Below, one piece after another: positions 1-12,089 of a DNA stretch of 64,000 nt. The translations under genes were made by a program, and so were the position numbers. Where the stretch lies: NCBI GenBank assembly GCA_033558025.1, contig JAUCEF010000001.1:62001-126000 (forward strand). Direction: 5' to 3'. The DNA comes from Phytophthora sp. 'mugwort' (lineage: Eukaryota; Oomycota; Peronosporomycetes; Peronosporales; Peronosporaceae). The first letter of the stretch is position 1, and the number at the start of each line of letters is the position of its first letter. The notes under the pieces were generated by a model. It saw only the letters and a program-made list of their open reading frames with translations, did not search any database and was not told the DNA's origin.

Positions 1-991
1 TGACGTCTCACTGTCCTCTTGGCAAAGGCCACTGCCTTGTCACGCAGTATTTGGTTCCAGGAATCATGACGTACACCTCGATCCGGAAGTAGTCTCGTGG
101 AGGTTCTTTCGAGACCACGTCTTGATACTCCTTCATCAAAGGGTAATACGGATCGGAGGGGCCCTTGAGGATCGAGGATCCCGCCCGCGCATTCAACGCC
201 TTCTTGGTGTCCTCAAGGACTGCTTTATCCAAAAGCGACGACAAGTTTTTTTTTGGTTAACGCCTCTTCAGGTCGTAGAATGACCAACTCGACTAACTCG
301 CCGGCCTTCAAGGCGTCGCCGAACTCGGCAATGGACAGTCTCCACCTCGTGGATTACGTGCTACGTCACCTCCATCAGTGGGCCATCGGCCTTGATGGCC
401 AGGCTCACGGCCGGCCACACCACGCATGGCGTGTAACGACAACTCGTCGTCGTGACGAGTGTCACCGTCGTGACCAATGTCACCATGACGTCGGTCACCT
501 AGTGGATTGTCTGCCGCCCCACATGTCCTGAGTCCCGCGGCCTTGATGCCCCGGCATACTGCCGGCCACACCACGCATGGCGTGTAATGCCACCCCGTCA
601 TCGTGACGAGTGTCGTTGTCGTGACACATGTCACCTGTGTCGCTCAGCGGGTTTCCTGCCGTTCCAGTCACAGCCCGCGAGCTCTGCTCGGGCCTCTTGT
701 CCTCGACATCTTCAGTGTCTACACGTTCGGATACTCCGATGTCCAGCACGTTGACCGACTCGGTCCAGTGCCTGCGCCAAAAGTGCTTTTGCTTCCTAGC
801 CGAGATGGGTGCATGACTCACCAAAGCTCCATAGGAGTAAGGCGCGTTGCGTTCAAGGTCTTCGACCTCCAATCAATTCATGGCTCATGACATCCAGCCA
901 TGCGATGCCCAGGATGAGGTCGTACCTCGAATCCAGGTCCTGAACCAGACAGCGTTCCACGCTATCGAAGTCGAGAAACTTTACGCCAGGT

Positions 992-2329
992 TCACAGGAA
1001 CCTTGGGCGCCGTGACACGGGTCCCGTCGCTAGGCGAGCAGTGACGATGTCACTCCTGCGCTCTCTGAGCGCCTCAGCGTACTGCTGACTTCCCTCCATC
1101 GTGGAGCGTCGAGCATAGTTGCCCAACGCTCCGGAATCGATCAAGATTACCCATGGTTTCTCAAAGCCCTTCGCCGTCGCCTCAACGACGAGCAAGCCCG
1201 GCTTGCATACACGTTCCGTGTTAAAGAGTAGGGCTCTCTCCGGGGCTGGGTCCTGTTGACCTCCACTTCCATGAGGCTCAACAGAACTGAGTTCTTCCCC
1301 AGCAGGGCGCCCCGCGCCTACTGAGTGTCGCCGTCCCCCGCGACGAGCCGATGGCTTGGTTCGATGCAGAGCGAAAGGTCGTAGGAGCATGACACGACCT
1401 GCGCAACGGGCAGGTTGCGCTCAAATGGGTGGTACTTCGGCAGATGAAGCACCGACGAACACCCATACGCTGCTCGGCAGCGTGAAGGTCAGCTTCCTCA
1501 CCTTCAGCGTAGCTGAGGTCCATAGGATCCGGTCCGTCGGGTGGAGTAGCGTTAGCAACACCCCAGTGAAGTCGAGACGACTTGAAGTTGAACTCGGCGT
1601 TCAACGCCACTCTCACGGCCTCTTCAAAAGAGGAAGGGTGAGTGCGGAGGACTTCCGTCCTGGCCACGCCACTGCGGAGGCCTTCCATAAAGCCTGTCAC
1701 AGTCGCTGCCTCTGGCAGAGGATCAGCCGCCAAGCCGGCGATCAGAGTTCGCAACTCCTGGACGAAGTCCATGAAGTCCTTCTTACCCTGGCTGGTACTC
1801 AGAAAGCGTGACCGCACGCGGTACACCTGATTAGGCGGAGCAAACTCTTGCGGAAGCTGGGTTTCAGCTCTTCCCAGATTGGGAAGGCCGCGTCCACCGA
1901 CGTATCGCACGTGAGTGCCCATTCTCGTGCTTGGTCACCGAGCTTCGAGATTGCTAGCCCCACGCGCTGTTGCTCAGTACGGAGCATAGCCGATCCCATC
2001 GCCATTTCGATCTCACGGATACACAACATGAGGTTCTCCCCCTCCTTTCCTTCGAAAGTCTTGACACTCACGATGAGCGGTTTAGGCCGGGAGGACCCAT
2101 CCTACGATGTCGTCGATGTCATTGCAGACGCCGACATCCTCTGCTGGAGGTGCTCAAACAGAGCATTCTCGTAGCTTGAGAACGCCTCCAGATGCGCGTT
2201 CACCGCGTCCGGTCCTTGTGAAGCAAGATGCATTATGCCCTCAGGGCCGAGCAAAGACATAAGCTTTTTCCGCGCGTCTTGCTGGCTCTGGGACAGATTT
2301 GAAAACGCTGTCTGCTTCATCCTCACCAA
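992..2329 (-). pseudogene. Gypsy gag and aspartic protease, copy A (broken)
   Basis: The gag N-terminus (ATG at 2329) runs 75 codons to a stop. Gag then continues in frames at 2071-1799 and 1922-1278, which include the retrotransposon gag core and a CX2CX4HX4C zinc knuckle (CFICRSTTHLSATC). The protease follows at 1390-992, with the active-site motif DSGA. In an intact element gag forms the particle and the protease cuts the polyprotein. Here at least one stop and several frame changes separate the pieces. The same breaks occur in copy B, so they predate the split of the two copies. Confidence 0.8.
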
Positions 2330-2378
2330 GGAATAGTCCTAAGACTCAGGTGCGTGTTTGACTACAAGTGGTGCCAGG

Positions 2379-2779
2379 TGCAGCGGGACTGCGTAGCGTA
2401 GTGCGTCGGAGGAAGACGTATGACTCCCCGAGTCTTAGCTGTGGTTCCTAACCCCTAAGGTCTCCGCAGAGACTCAGATCCCTCTAGTTATACCGTTATA
2501 CCACTAGAGACTCAAAGAGTCAGTATTCCTAAACCTAGGACAATAATCTCTCTGATACTAAAACTGAACTGTTATTTGTTTGCTTATTTGCGGCAAAGTC
2601 GCATGTGATGTAAATGTATGACTCTAACTATTTAATATAGTTAAACCTAGCCAAATGCATATCGAGTGGCCCTGTGGCCACGTACTGAAATCCTGCTAAT
2701 CCAAGTGGTACGAAGTACCACTTACTGCAAGGTGACGTAACAGGCTACACTCGTGCTACCTTCGTGTAACCCCATTACA
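2379..2779 (-). repeat. LTR of Gypsy copy A (5' LTR)
   Basis: The LTR is about 401 bp on the minus strand, starts TGTAATGGGG and ends CCCGCTGCA. The inner two thirds (2379 to about 2640) match the LTR of copy B almost base for base, while the outer part (about 2640-2779) carries many substitutions and small indels. It is also related to the LTR at 13751-14074. Confidence 0.85.
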
Positions 2780-3170
2780 TCTTCCCCCCACTTAAATTCG
2801 ATTATTGATCAATCCTGTGCGAGAAAATCTGTGTCTTACACTTTCACTCGCTCAGTTAAAAAACCACCGACAAATCCGTTGCGCCGTTACGCTTCTGACT
2901 TTGCTCCTACAGAGTATTGACAGTTTGCCAGCAAGCCCCTAAGCCCCTGGCCCAAGCACTAGAAAGGGTTCGAGCAGATCCCAATTGCCACTTTTGATCG
3001 GCAGGCATTGACGCATTATACCATTTTCGTTGGATTCTCGGTCTCAGAACAGCGATTTCAGAACGCCAGCTCGATGTGTTCTGAGTTCTAGAACGTGTTT
3101 TGCCCGCGATGGACGCACCTACACCGCCGTTCTGGCAGTTGCCAGCGCAGCGCTGCTGTAGTTATAGCAG
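2780..3170. other. No recognisable gene
   Basis: This is unique-looking sequence between the copy A LTR and the Harbinger relic. I see no reading frame or repeat that I can interpret. Confidence 0.5.
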
Positions 3171-3800
3171 TTGCTGCAGAGGGGCGATCCCAAGGTAGCG
3201 AGAGAGAGAGATGTATCGACCTTCTCGGCTGAGACGCGACGAGGCCCTGGCGTCGCCACAAACAAGGCGGTTCAACAAGAGTTACGCTGCGATCGTTCTT
3301 CCTTTCTTGACGTCATCCAGGTTGTCACCACCGCGTGGCCGATCAAGCCCCATTACAACGCTAAACTCGGAATTATGCAACGTTTAGCTTTGCCTTTGCT
3401 GTATCTGACACAAGGGGGGGGGGGGGGAGGAGGTGGCAGGACAAGTGCTAGTCATCTTGTGGTCTCGTGCTGCCGACTACATCAACGAAACCATGAACGT
3501 TTTGGAGGATCTCGCGAAATCATCAATAGGCATGCCGCGTTCGAGTGGAACTGCTTCAGTGGAGAAGTTTTTTCCCGCTATCACTGGATTTCCTAGTGTG
3601 GTCGGGACTAATGATGGTACTTTGGTGCGTATCGCCCACCTTGCCGGCTTCAAGGGTTGGTAATGCAGGAAGGGCTACTTAGCTGTCAACGTACAGGCGG
3701 CGGTGGACTTTTGCGGCACTTTTTATTCGACGCCAATCCGCGCCGGCTCTCAAAACAATCAGTCCGTATGGAATGGATCAGATGTCAAGAAATGGTAAGG
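3171..3800 (+). pseudogene. PIF/Harbinger (HARBI1-like) transposase relic
   Basis: Several plus-strand frames read as a DDE_Tnp_4 nuclease of the PIF/Harbinger superfamily. The segment FPSVVGTNDGT (about 3590-3620) corresponds to the first catalytic aspartate block. The following GYLAVNVQAAVDF (about 3672-3710) corresponds to the region leading to the second aspartate. An in-frame stop (TAA at 3661-3663) and a G13 homopolymer near 3414 interrupt the frame, and the C-terminal part with the third acidic residue is missing. The convergent ORF at 3826-4468 is probably its partner gene. Family call by motif only. Confidence 0.65.
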
Positions 3801-3825
3801 GTTATCCATATGAGATCTAGAAGTC

Positions 3826-4468
3826 CTATTTGACGCTGTTACATGCGCATGCTGTGTGCTGTTGCTCGTCAAACTTCCGCTCAATCAGCTCAAACAATTT
3901 TGGGGGTCTCCTCGCGATTCTCCAATGCACTTGCGATCGCGTCCATGTCAGTTCGCATTGCAGCAGCCAGTTGCAGAAGTGGCGGCTTCCTGTCGATCTT
4001 TGATGCGGCAGAGTGGTGGTCAGCCGCTTCCTCATCGCTTTCCTCTAAATTGGTATCAAGCCTTTCATCACCTCTAATTTCAAGCACATCGGCGAATGCA
4101 TCATTCAAATTGCTCCGGTAAGTCTCATCGATGTCAGGTGGAGGGTTGCCGCTAGATGCGCGAGGCGGTTCCTGTGTGTGGGTAACCATGTTCCACACCA
4201 GAATCGAAATCGGCAGGAGCAAACATCGGGACCTCAGGATGCAGATGCTGGAAGCACTGAGTGTAAGGGAGTGATGACGGCATGCGTAACCGCCATGCAC
4301 GACAAAGCTCTCACGGTCAGCTTTTAACTTTAACGCTTGCCCTCCAGTCCGCGCTAGCTGGAGCCATGCCTTGCAAACAGTGTTGAACTCCTTCCACAGA
4401 GCACGCAAAGTGATGACTTGAGGGTCAGTGCCACCAAGGCGTCGCGTCAGAACTTTCAAGTAATTCAC
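3826..4468 (-). pseudogene. Probable accessory (Myb/SANT-like) ORF of a Harbinger element
   Basis: Two minus-strand frames (4468-3890, 192 aa, and the overlapping 4035-3826) give a protein with tryptophan-containing N-terminal segments (ALWKEFNTVCKAWLQLA), a central low-complexity part, an acidic stretch (LEESDEEAADHH) and a C-terminal helix-like tail. PIF/Harbinger elements typically encode a second, Myb/SANT-like DNA-binding protein next to the transposase, and this ORF lies convergent to the transposase relic at 3171-3800. No canonical Myb repeat is visible, so the role is inferred from position. It could instead be an unrelated TE ORF. Confidence 0.4.
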
Positions 4469-5116
4469 TACTGTCGCGGCTTGAACCCAGAGTCGTCGCT
4501 CTCACAGAGCTAAGCCATGGGATGCATTCTCGGTTTTGCCGGTACAAATGCCCTTTAGTACACCCAATATCTACACCTCACGAACCAGATCGGTGGCGCG
4601 GATGGAGGTATTTTTGACCCAGGCGGATTTTCATCCAGACCGAAGAGACATGACATTTCTGGTAATGCGAGTCGCGACCAATGCCATGGCTGAGCGGGGT
4701 TCTACCTGTCCAACAAATCCCTGAGCCCTCCCGCCGAACGTGGAGCTTTGCATTCGCTCGGCAGAGTGTTAACCAGACTACAATTCTAAATCTGACACCA
4801 ACCTCTAAGACACCGTTCGCCAGATCTGAAAGATTCTTAGCGTCTAAACGAGGTACCGAGGGAGTCAAATAAGCTCGAGCCTGGCCCAGGAACCGTGGAC
4901 AAAGTGGTCGTAACCTCGGTGTGAGGACAGCGAGATGAAGCCCAACATGACCGTTGTCGAGGAGGTGCCGGGAGAACCCCTAATGCAATAGAAGCCTGGG
5001 CAGGATCCACCCGCGGGACTGAACGCAGCGCCAAAATTACAATCATTCAGCAATGGATGTAAGCCTTCCATTTCCTTCATCGTTACTCATCAGCAGTCTC
5101 ACTAGTTATCTCAGGC
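4469..5116. other. No recognisable gene
   Basis: Short frames exist on both strands, but none has a recognisable motif. The stretch separates a Harbinger relic from a piggyBac relic and may hold their terminal sequences; I could not identify terminal inverted repeats. Confidence 0.4.
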
Positions 5117-5965
5117 CTACGCTTGCATATAAACCTTATCTAGTGCTGTAACTCCGCAGGATTCGCCGTTCGGTTCTCCCAGCTCTGGTGCCACACATGG
5201 CCCAAGTGAAAGGGTTGTCATGACTAAACGGCACGATTTACTGAATGAGGCCACCCTCTCTTCCTTGAAGCGCGAGCAGGTGACACAGAAGTCGAAGCTA
5301 CGGACGCCCGCTCCATCGTACTGTACGCATAACTTGCGGAGCCACTGCCTTCGCTTGATTCCGTTCATTTTGTCAGTCTGTTCCAAAGCGTGCCCTAGGC
5401 GAGGAGCGGCTCGGTGACGAGATCCGCCATGTCATCTCTGCCGGCAAAATATTCACCTATTCGATTGATGAAATCTGTGTAAGGCCTTGAAGAAGGTCGC
5501 GTGCGTAGGCGCAGGCTTTCCGCGGCGTCGCATCGCGATCTTGTGAACGATGAATGCGTTTTCACCATGGCTAAATCGACAGGCCCGTGAAAGATGGCCT
5601 TGTAATATTTTCGCATGCGAATAGCACGCTGTATCGAGGAGCGTTAAAGACGCAGCTGGTCGCAGACATTGATTGACGACGCCAATCACCTCATGATAGT
5701 CCCGAACCAACTGAGTGCACTGCACAACGTAGACGGAGCCATCTCGCTCTCTGTGCGAAACCCGAGCTAGCTGACTGGAGGATCTAGTAGCTATGATTCT
5801 TATGGGCTTGTTATCCACCCAAGTCAATGCTACGTAATCGGTGCGGTCATTCCACATTGTCGCGTGCTCCCACCCGCCAAGGGGCCGGGTGGCCTCGGGC
5901 TGTTTGGCGGAAGGGGTGTGATAGAGTGGACGAAAGTGAAGTTTGATAACCGAGTAGCAAATCAA
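5117..5965 (-). pseudogene. piggyBac-type transposase relic 1
   Basis: Minus-strand frames 5965-5453, 5616-5395 and 5386-5117 together resemble the C-terminal half of a piggyBac (PGBD, DDE_Tnp_1_7) transposase. Seen in order: the segment VALTWVDNKPIRIIATRSS; a block VVQCTQLVRDYHEVIG where the family has a conserved P-LV-DY--MGGVD motif; then RKYYKAIFHGPVDLAMV, like the family's KYYKSLFLGLVDLA; and a C-terminal cysteine cluster (KRRQWLRKLC...CVTCSRFK) like the zinc finger that ends many piggyBac proteins. The normally conserved aspartate after MGGV is not recognisable (VIGVVNQ). Frameshifts and stops make it inactive. Confidence 0.7.
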
Positions 5966-8241
5966 TAGTTGTTCGTGTTCTTAGTTGATGGTTGACAGGG
6001 AAAATACACGACTGATAAAGAAAAGAGGGAGTCGGCAGCTTACCTGTAGGAGCGACACTTCTCCTGATCCTCACTGGGGCACGTTGCAGTTCCCCCTGTC
6101 CCCGGGATGACACCCTTCCCAAATACGCCTTGAAGAACGCTATCGGGCACGGTTGTCGCCCGTCCTCAGCGTCGCCTCTCCGCGAGCACTATGCAGTCTG
6201 CATTAACGGTACACGCCATCCGCTCCGCGACGTGCGAGCCGAAGGTGACCGTCGACCTCAGGTCATCACCTCTATACAACCGGCTTCTCCCTGTCCCACT
6301 ATGGGGCCGTCAAGCTGCTTGGCCTGGTCCCAAGCTGGCGACCAGATCGCAACGTTCAGTCCGTGGCTCGGCTGGTATACCTCCCGAATACCACATATTC
6401 TGACATTCCCCCGACATGAACACCGCCACCCTCGGCGGTCATCACTTTTAGGACCCAAGCGAGAATGCGGATTCATAAGCGTGGACGGACACGCCCCTTC
6501 AGCCTAACAGACCATTGGCTGCGTAGTGTAGAAGTAGTTGCGCCGACGGTGCCAACCGCCCCGCAACACTAACATATTCTCCAGCACCACCGCTTCGTGG
6601 CGGGAATGGCATCCTTGCAGGTCAACCCATTGCCAGTCTTAACAAGGAAGTCGACCGTTCCACACCGACGGTACGGTCATCCGAGTCTGTAGCCGATAAT
6701 GCCCCCCCCCTGGAGGGGGGGGAGGGTCTGTCCGACCGGAGTGGCGCCCTTCAAGTCGTGTTTCGCCCGCCGCGCCTCCTCCGACGTTGCCAACGTCTTC
6801 TGGAACCAATCTACTCAATATTCCGGCGTAGATAGCGCTCCCAGCATCGACTCCATTGTTCTCGCTAACGTCTCGACCGGAATCTCTAAGCTATCGCCTA
6901 TCGCTTCTAACGACGGTTCCTCCTGAGCCTCGGCGTTCGCTTTCAAGCGTAGCTTCAATTCCACTTTGTCAAGAGGAAACCGTCGTTCCTCCCGCTCCTT
7001 GTCGTTTTCTCATTCTCCCTTCAGGAGGGCCAAAGTCTCAGCCGCCTCAAGCGCATTGAGCTCGTCCGTCGTCCACAATCAGGCATGAGCTGACGCACAC
7101 ACCCCTTACAGATTCAGTCCCCCACTCTCTCTGCTTCCAGGACCTCCACAGTCCTCCTCCTTTAGAACGGCCTCCGGTTCCACGCCCCCCTCGGGCTCTT
7201 CTCTGTCCTCGATTCCGGAATGGTCGTCACCTTGATGCGGTCCTCTAGTTCTCCGTCGCCCGCGTACACGTGGACGGTTTCTGCTTTACGTCGTGCTCGC
7301 CCGTTGAACTGTATTCTCTTTTCATTACGGCAACCAGCCGCTCTTTCACTGCAACATCAGCGTCTGCGCTCAACGTATCCATGCCCCCTCTTCTTGGTAG
7401 GAAAATTAACTCCCCGAGTCCACCTCGATCTCCGCCTGGGGTCCGCTGGTCTCTCTCCGTCATCAGTCCTACTTCTCCACGAGTGAATCGTTCACCTGTT
7501 CGTTTAACCCTTTAACTCGATACTTTCGAATTAGACGAGGATAGTAAAGGGGCGGGAGGAGGGGGGGGGAGGGGGGGGGGCTCAGGATTGGAGTTGTCCT
7601 TGGCTTCCAGCGTACGGCTTTCGGGCAAACTGCGCCTTTCCATAACCGACGAGACCTTGACGATTCCGAAATCTTTATTAACAACCTTGGCCACTTCACT
7701 AGGAGCTCTGACAAGCCGTAGCGCACACGACTCCATCCCGAAGCGTTTCCGCAGCGTCTTCCTCGGCGCTGGCTGCAGTTGGCTTGCTCTCCACTTCCTT
7801 TTTAATACCCCCTGGGAAACTATCTGCTCGCCCAACTTTGGAGTATCTTCGTTCATGTTCGGTGAGGCCTCGGAGGCATAGACATTCATCTCCGCAGGAT
7901 ACGCCTCGCTAACGACACTGCTTCAAAACAGTAGGTTCCACCACAGCCTCAACGTTCGGAATTCCCTCCACAATCAAAGCATTTTCCATCGATTCACACC
8001 TCGCTGGAAAGGTTCCAACTATTCCCTCACGTCTAAGGGTCCACATCGGTCTGTACGCAACATATTCTGCAGAGCTCCAGTGGCCCCCATACGCGCCGTT
8101 ACTCAGACAAGAGAAAACAGCGGCACCTTCTTCCCCTTCCTCCTGTCCCCATCATTGCCGCGAGGGTCCTAAACCCTGCGCAGGCGGAACCCCTGTATTC
8201 GCCGATGTCGTCATGCTCCTATCGCGGCCATCACGGGGCAA

Positions 8242-8283
8242 TCAACCACCACGTGGTCAGTCTTCTTGCACATGAAACACGAT
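8242..8283 (-). pseudogene. CCHC zinc knuckle of the gag-like relic
   Basis: The minus strand encodes C-F-M-C-K-K-T-D-H-V-V-V-D-C, an exact CX2CX4HX4C spacing typical of retroelement nucleocapsid domains. It supports calling the surrounding minus-strand frames a gag relic. Confidence 0.75.
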
Positions 8284-8417
8284 GGAGGAGGGCGATCTTG
8301 CAGAGGAGCCCCATCAGTAGATAGGTCCCTAACGATCTCCAGCTGTAAGGCTTATCCTAAGGCTTAACCGAGCCATTATAGTAGCCCTTTCGATGTCACG
8401 GCCTGTACATAAAGGAT

Positions 8418-8462
8418 AAAGTTTTGATACCCTGTGGATAGAATACAGGGTATCAAAACTTT
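8418..8462. repeat. Perfect 18 bp-arm inverted repeat
   Basis: Arms 8418-8435 and 8445-8462 are perfect reverse complements with a 9-base spacer (AAAGTTTTGATACCCTGT and its complement). The repeat lies inside the gag-like relic, just upstream of the zinc knuckle in its reading direction. Function unknown. Confidence 0.8.
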
Positions 8463-11388
8463 TACAGGATAGTGTTCGTACAAGTATAAAGTAAAATATA
8501 CAAAATTTCAGTGAGCAACTCAGCATAAGTTTTCATGTGATGTAGCAAATCTTAGCCGAATTATTCCAACCGTGGTATTTGGTATTTCCGAGGCCAAAAG
8601 CCTAAACTTTGGCATCAGTTTCCCAAATAAATCGAACGCTTCTTCAGAAACGCGCCGAGCGAAGCACACATCTTAATGGGCCATGGTTGTAGAGCTCTCG
8701 TTTTCCTCGATGTCGCCGAATCTCCGCGCCCGAGGCTGGAGCCACGAGCCGCCGCTTGGACTCTCGATAGTGACGAAACATTACACGCCCAAGGTCCGGG
8801 CTCAAAAGTAAGCAGCAGATCGATGCGTGTTCTGGCGGAAGACAAGTTGCTGAGCCTTGATTCTGAGAAGGTAGGTTCGTGACCGAACATGGCTGACTGC
8901 TGTTATCTAACATGGGTATTTGTGGTGCCCAGACGCGTTGGAGCCCCCACCGAAGCCACCGAGAAAAAGAAGGGGTGCGAGTCCTCGTGCTGCTGACTCC
9001 TTCGTCCAGTTCGTCACGATCGCTCACCTCAGCAGTTGTGCACTGGCCGCACCTTGCGGACGAGCCGTCGATAGCCCAATCCTGGGTGGCAACTCGCTGA
9101 CTCAAGCGCTGCCCCGTCGGGTACTCCAATGCCAAGTCCACCACCCGTTCGTCTCACCTTGGACATGACGACGTCTGCCCAATACCAAGAGAAACTCGAG
9201 GTAGTATTGCTGCGGCTGTAACGGCATCGGAGCAGTACCGCAGCGACATTTTAACGAGGGTACATTTCTGAGGTCTGGTACGGTTCACCATTAATGATCT
9301 GACAAGCGATGAAGACGATGACGTATCATACCCTGAGACTGAGGAAGCCGAAAGTGAAGACGAGACGGAAGAACCACCAGCACCACCTGGGGATGGCCCA
9401 ACGAAGACGAGGAAGACCTGTTGCATATGCTGTATGTGACTGCATGCGCTGAAGACATGTCGAAGGCCGACTTGCGGCTTCAAACCGTCAAAGGCTGGGA
9501 GGTTCATGGAGGCCTTGATGACATCCATTAAGTAATATGGTTTTGATGTTAACCGTCCTATCATGTCTGAACAGGTCGTGACGTTCAACTTCCTGCTGAG
9601 TAGTTAGATCAGCACGCTGCAACACCAAGCGAGGTTGTAGACGCGGTTGGTCTCGACTAGAAAGGCCTATTCCTTAAGCTGCTTCTCAAAGAGATGTGAG
9701 TCGCCATCGCAGACGATTCGAACGCTCATTAGCTCAGTTAGCGCAACGTTTCACCCGGACAGCTCGCAGAGTGGAATCAGTGCCGCCGTGCCTGAAATCC
9801 AGCTTATCGTCTAAGTGTCCGGCGCAACACGCAAGGGAGATGACCAAGCTCGTAACCACGCACTCCGTTCGGATCGTGCTGGCGGACACGTTGACAAAGA
9901 TAGGCATACGCTGTCGTGCGTTTGAGCACGTCCTGCTCAGATTCGTCGTCCCCCACACAGGTAGGTGTTGCGTGCGCTGAAGAATCGAGCAGACTTTACA
10001 TGCATATTGCCGTCGCTTTTGTTGAATCTTGCCACCCACGGGGTCAGTGCGAAATTTGTCAACATGCTCAATTTGATGGCGCGATGGTTCCACTGAGCGT
10101 AGGCATGCATGTGCTGGCGGTGTGCTGCCAAACATGGCCTAATCGATAGGCCACCTTCAAAGTCACTTGGGCCGAGGGAAAGCAGGCTACTTGCATGTCT
10201 TACATAAACTGCCCCCAAAGCAACACCGCGACATGCCATCAGATCTGGCATGACATGGGCGCAACGGAATCAACACACCGGACGGCGTCCGATATCGCCG
10301 CCACATGCCGTAGGAGGACCGAGATGAGGAAGCCGAGTCTAGCAGTGACGAAAGCGCATTTAGAGAATAATGTAATGGGCTCTTAGACATGTCACAGCAT
10401 ATGTCTGCACTAAAGCGCTTCATGGGAGCTGACACGTGTGCACTGAAGCGACTTCATGGTAGCTGGACTTGCGCGGTTTGCAACTAGTCGTCGGGCTCGG
10501 TGGTGATGGCAGCAATCATCCGTGTGACTGCAGCAGCTTTAGCGGTCCACTGGAGGATACAAATCGATTGCTGTGCGCCAAAGACATGCAAGGGATAGCG
10601 GGAAATCTCTAAGGCCCTGGTCGCTGCGCCGGTGTCTGGGAATAAACGACAAAATAATCCCATACGAGAGTCCTCGAGTGCTGTGTCTCAAAATTTCCCT
10701 CTCTGTTTGTACACCCTCCCAAACCTGCTGACTCGTGTTGCACCATCCGTTTAGCCCTGAGCCCCATTGAGCCAAATGGGCAAGCGCTTTGACGTGCCAG
10801 GATTTCGACACGGTGCTCCCTCGATGGCGGAGTTTCTGTAGGCCGATGGTGGCGCTGACTACCACAAAGTGATGCCGCTCTTGAGCTTCTTCTTGCCCCA
10901 CCAGTGGTCTCTCGCATCCGCAGCTGGTGACTAAGAGGGGGTTGGTGGCCGCCTCGCCCCTACCTCGGCCGTAGCAGCCTTGGCTAGCGTTCCCAGTCCC
11001 GTACGGCCCTCGGCCGCACGTTCCTCTCCTCTCATGGGCACATGCGCCAACTGGTTCAGCAGGTTCTGCAGAGCAGATCGCTCTTCGGAGGTCTAGAGCA
11101 GGGACGGTCGGTGACCCGAAGCTCCGATTTCCACAGGAAGAGGGGTCGAAGGTACAGTCCCTCTACCGTCAAGCGTTCCAGGCTCATCCCGAGGTTCGGC
11201 AGCGTCTCCATATGCCTCGCTCTGGGAAGGCCGTTCGTCCATAGTCTCATAGCGAACCTCATCACTGCTGGACTCACTTCCCGAGTACTCTTCCTCCTCG
11301 ACCGGCGCGAAAATCCGGTCGTATTCCCGATCGGCCAACCGCATTGCCCCTCGCCCGGCCCTTCTCCAGGCGTGTCGTGCTCACTCAT

Positions 11389-12040
11389 TGAGTTTTTTTT
11401 TCCACGACTTATCCTCTTCACAGTAGCGCGTCTTGCAGCGCCTTTCAACCGTTCCACAGCCGCTTATTATCGCAGCTGGACCGTGCGCGATTTTCCAGTC
11501 CTGAAATCGCCGCACCAGTTCCTCTCTCTCAGAGCGTCACTTCTTTTGTGTAAGAAGATATCCTGCTTCTCCACCAAGTTGTCGCGGTCTATCCTTGCCG
11601 GGGTCGTGAGTACCTTCGGCCTAGAGGAGTGACTTGTAGCTTAACGGAAAGAGTGAACGGGAACTTACTAAAAACAACTTTTGGTTTCTTGGTTGATTCT
11701 GTTCAACGAGGTAGTTTCACGACTGACTTCCCCGAGGCGGCTGGCAGCTATCCTGTCGGCACGCCACTCCTGTCTTCACCTTGCGTTTCCGAGCGTATTT
11801 CAAGCGCTCGCACATACACCCCTTCTTCTTAGTTATACGCATTACCTTTTACCCGACAAGTGGCCCCCATACACGAGTTCCCTCGTTGAGGTCCAGGCGT
11901 TCCACTGTGGGACGCTGGCACTGGTCTCTTTAAGCTTGGTAGGCTTCTTCTTCGGGAAGGCATTCGGCGGTCCGGTGACGTGACGCGTCTGCACACGCGT
12001 GGCTCAGGCAGTCCATGAGGAGTGTCAACCGGTCATCCGA
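11389..12040. other. Non-coding or unrecognised sequence between two retroelement relics
   Basis: The stretch lies immediately upstream (in minus sense) of the gag-like relic's start codon and before the Gypsy copy C integrase, so it may contain an old LTR or leader. No paired LTR was found. A 14-base string (agtggcccccatac) at about 11869 recurs at about 8079 inside the relic. Confidence 0.35.
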
Positions 12041-12089
12041 GCGCGGACCGTGACACAAGACACCGACTAATGGAGGGGATACTCCGACG

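Larger units (their letters stand above)
1..2779 (-). mobile_element. Gypsy LTR retrotransposon, copy A (5' part, runs off left edge)
   Basis: This is the 5' portion of a Ty3/Gypsy element read on the minus strand: LTR (2379-2779), gag, aspartic protease and the start of the reverse transcriptase region, which leaves the window at base 1. It is a nearly identical inverted partner of copy B: positions in A and B add up to about 30872-30873 along the whole shared stretch. Gag is split by stops and frameshifts, and a 152 bp tandem duplication lies between protease and RT at about 330-640, so the copy is not functional as it stands. The family assignment rests on the gag zinc knuckle and the protease DSGA motif here, and on RT and integrase motifs in copy B. 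Confidence 0.9.
6040..11388 (-). mobile_element. Retroelement (Gypsy-like) gag-type polyprotein relic
   Basis: A long series of minus-strand frames reads as one decayed polyprotein. It begins at an ATG near 11388 with an acidic, glycine-rich leader (MSEHDTPGEGPGEG), then EEEEYSGSESSSDE and a helix-like segment (SEERSALQNLLNQLAH). A zinc knuckle CFMCKKTDHVVVDC lies at about 8283-8242. A charged segment KVELKLRLKANAEAQEEPS and the tail PVETLARTMES...STPEYWVDWFQKTLA lie near 6980-6780. The last coding-like piece (VSSRGQGELQRAPVRIRR) ends near 6050. I saw no RT or integrase. The composition suits a retroelement gag, but more than one element may be nested here. Frames are broken throughout. Confidence 0.45.

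Noticed and set aside
11042..11632. 196-codon plus-strand ORF
   Set aside because: It is mostly antisense to the gag-like leader on the minus strand, which has the characteristic acidic composition. The plus-strand text looks random.
8079..11883. 14-base string agtggcccccatac at about 8079 and 11869 as a possible LTR pair
   Set aside because: Similarity does not extend beyond the short string, so LTRs cannot be claimed.
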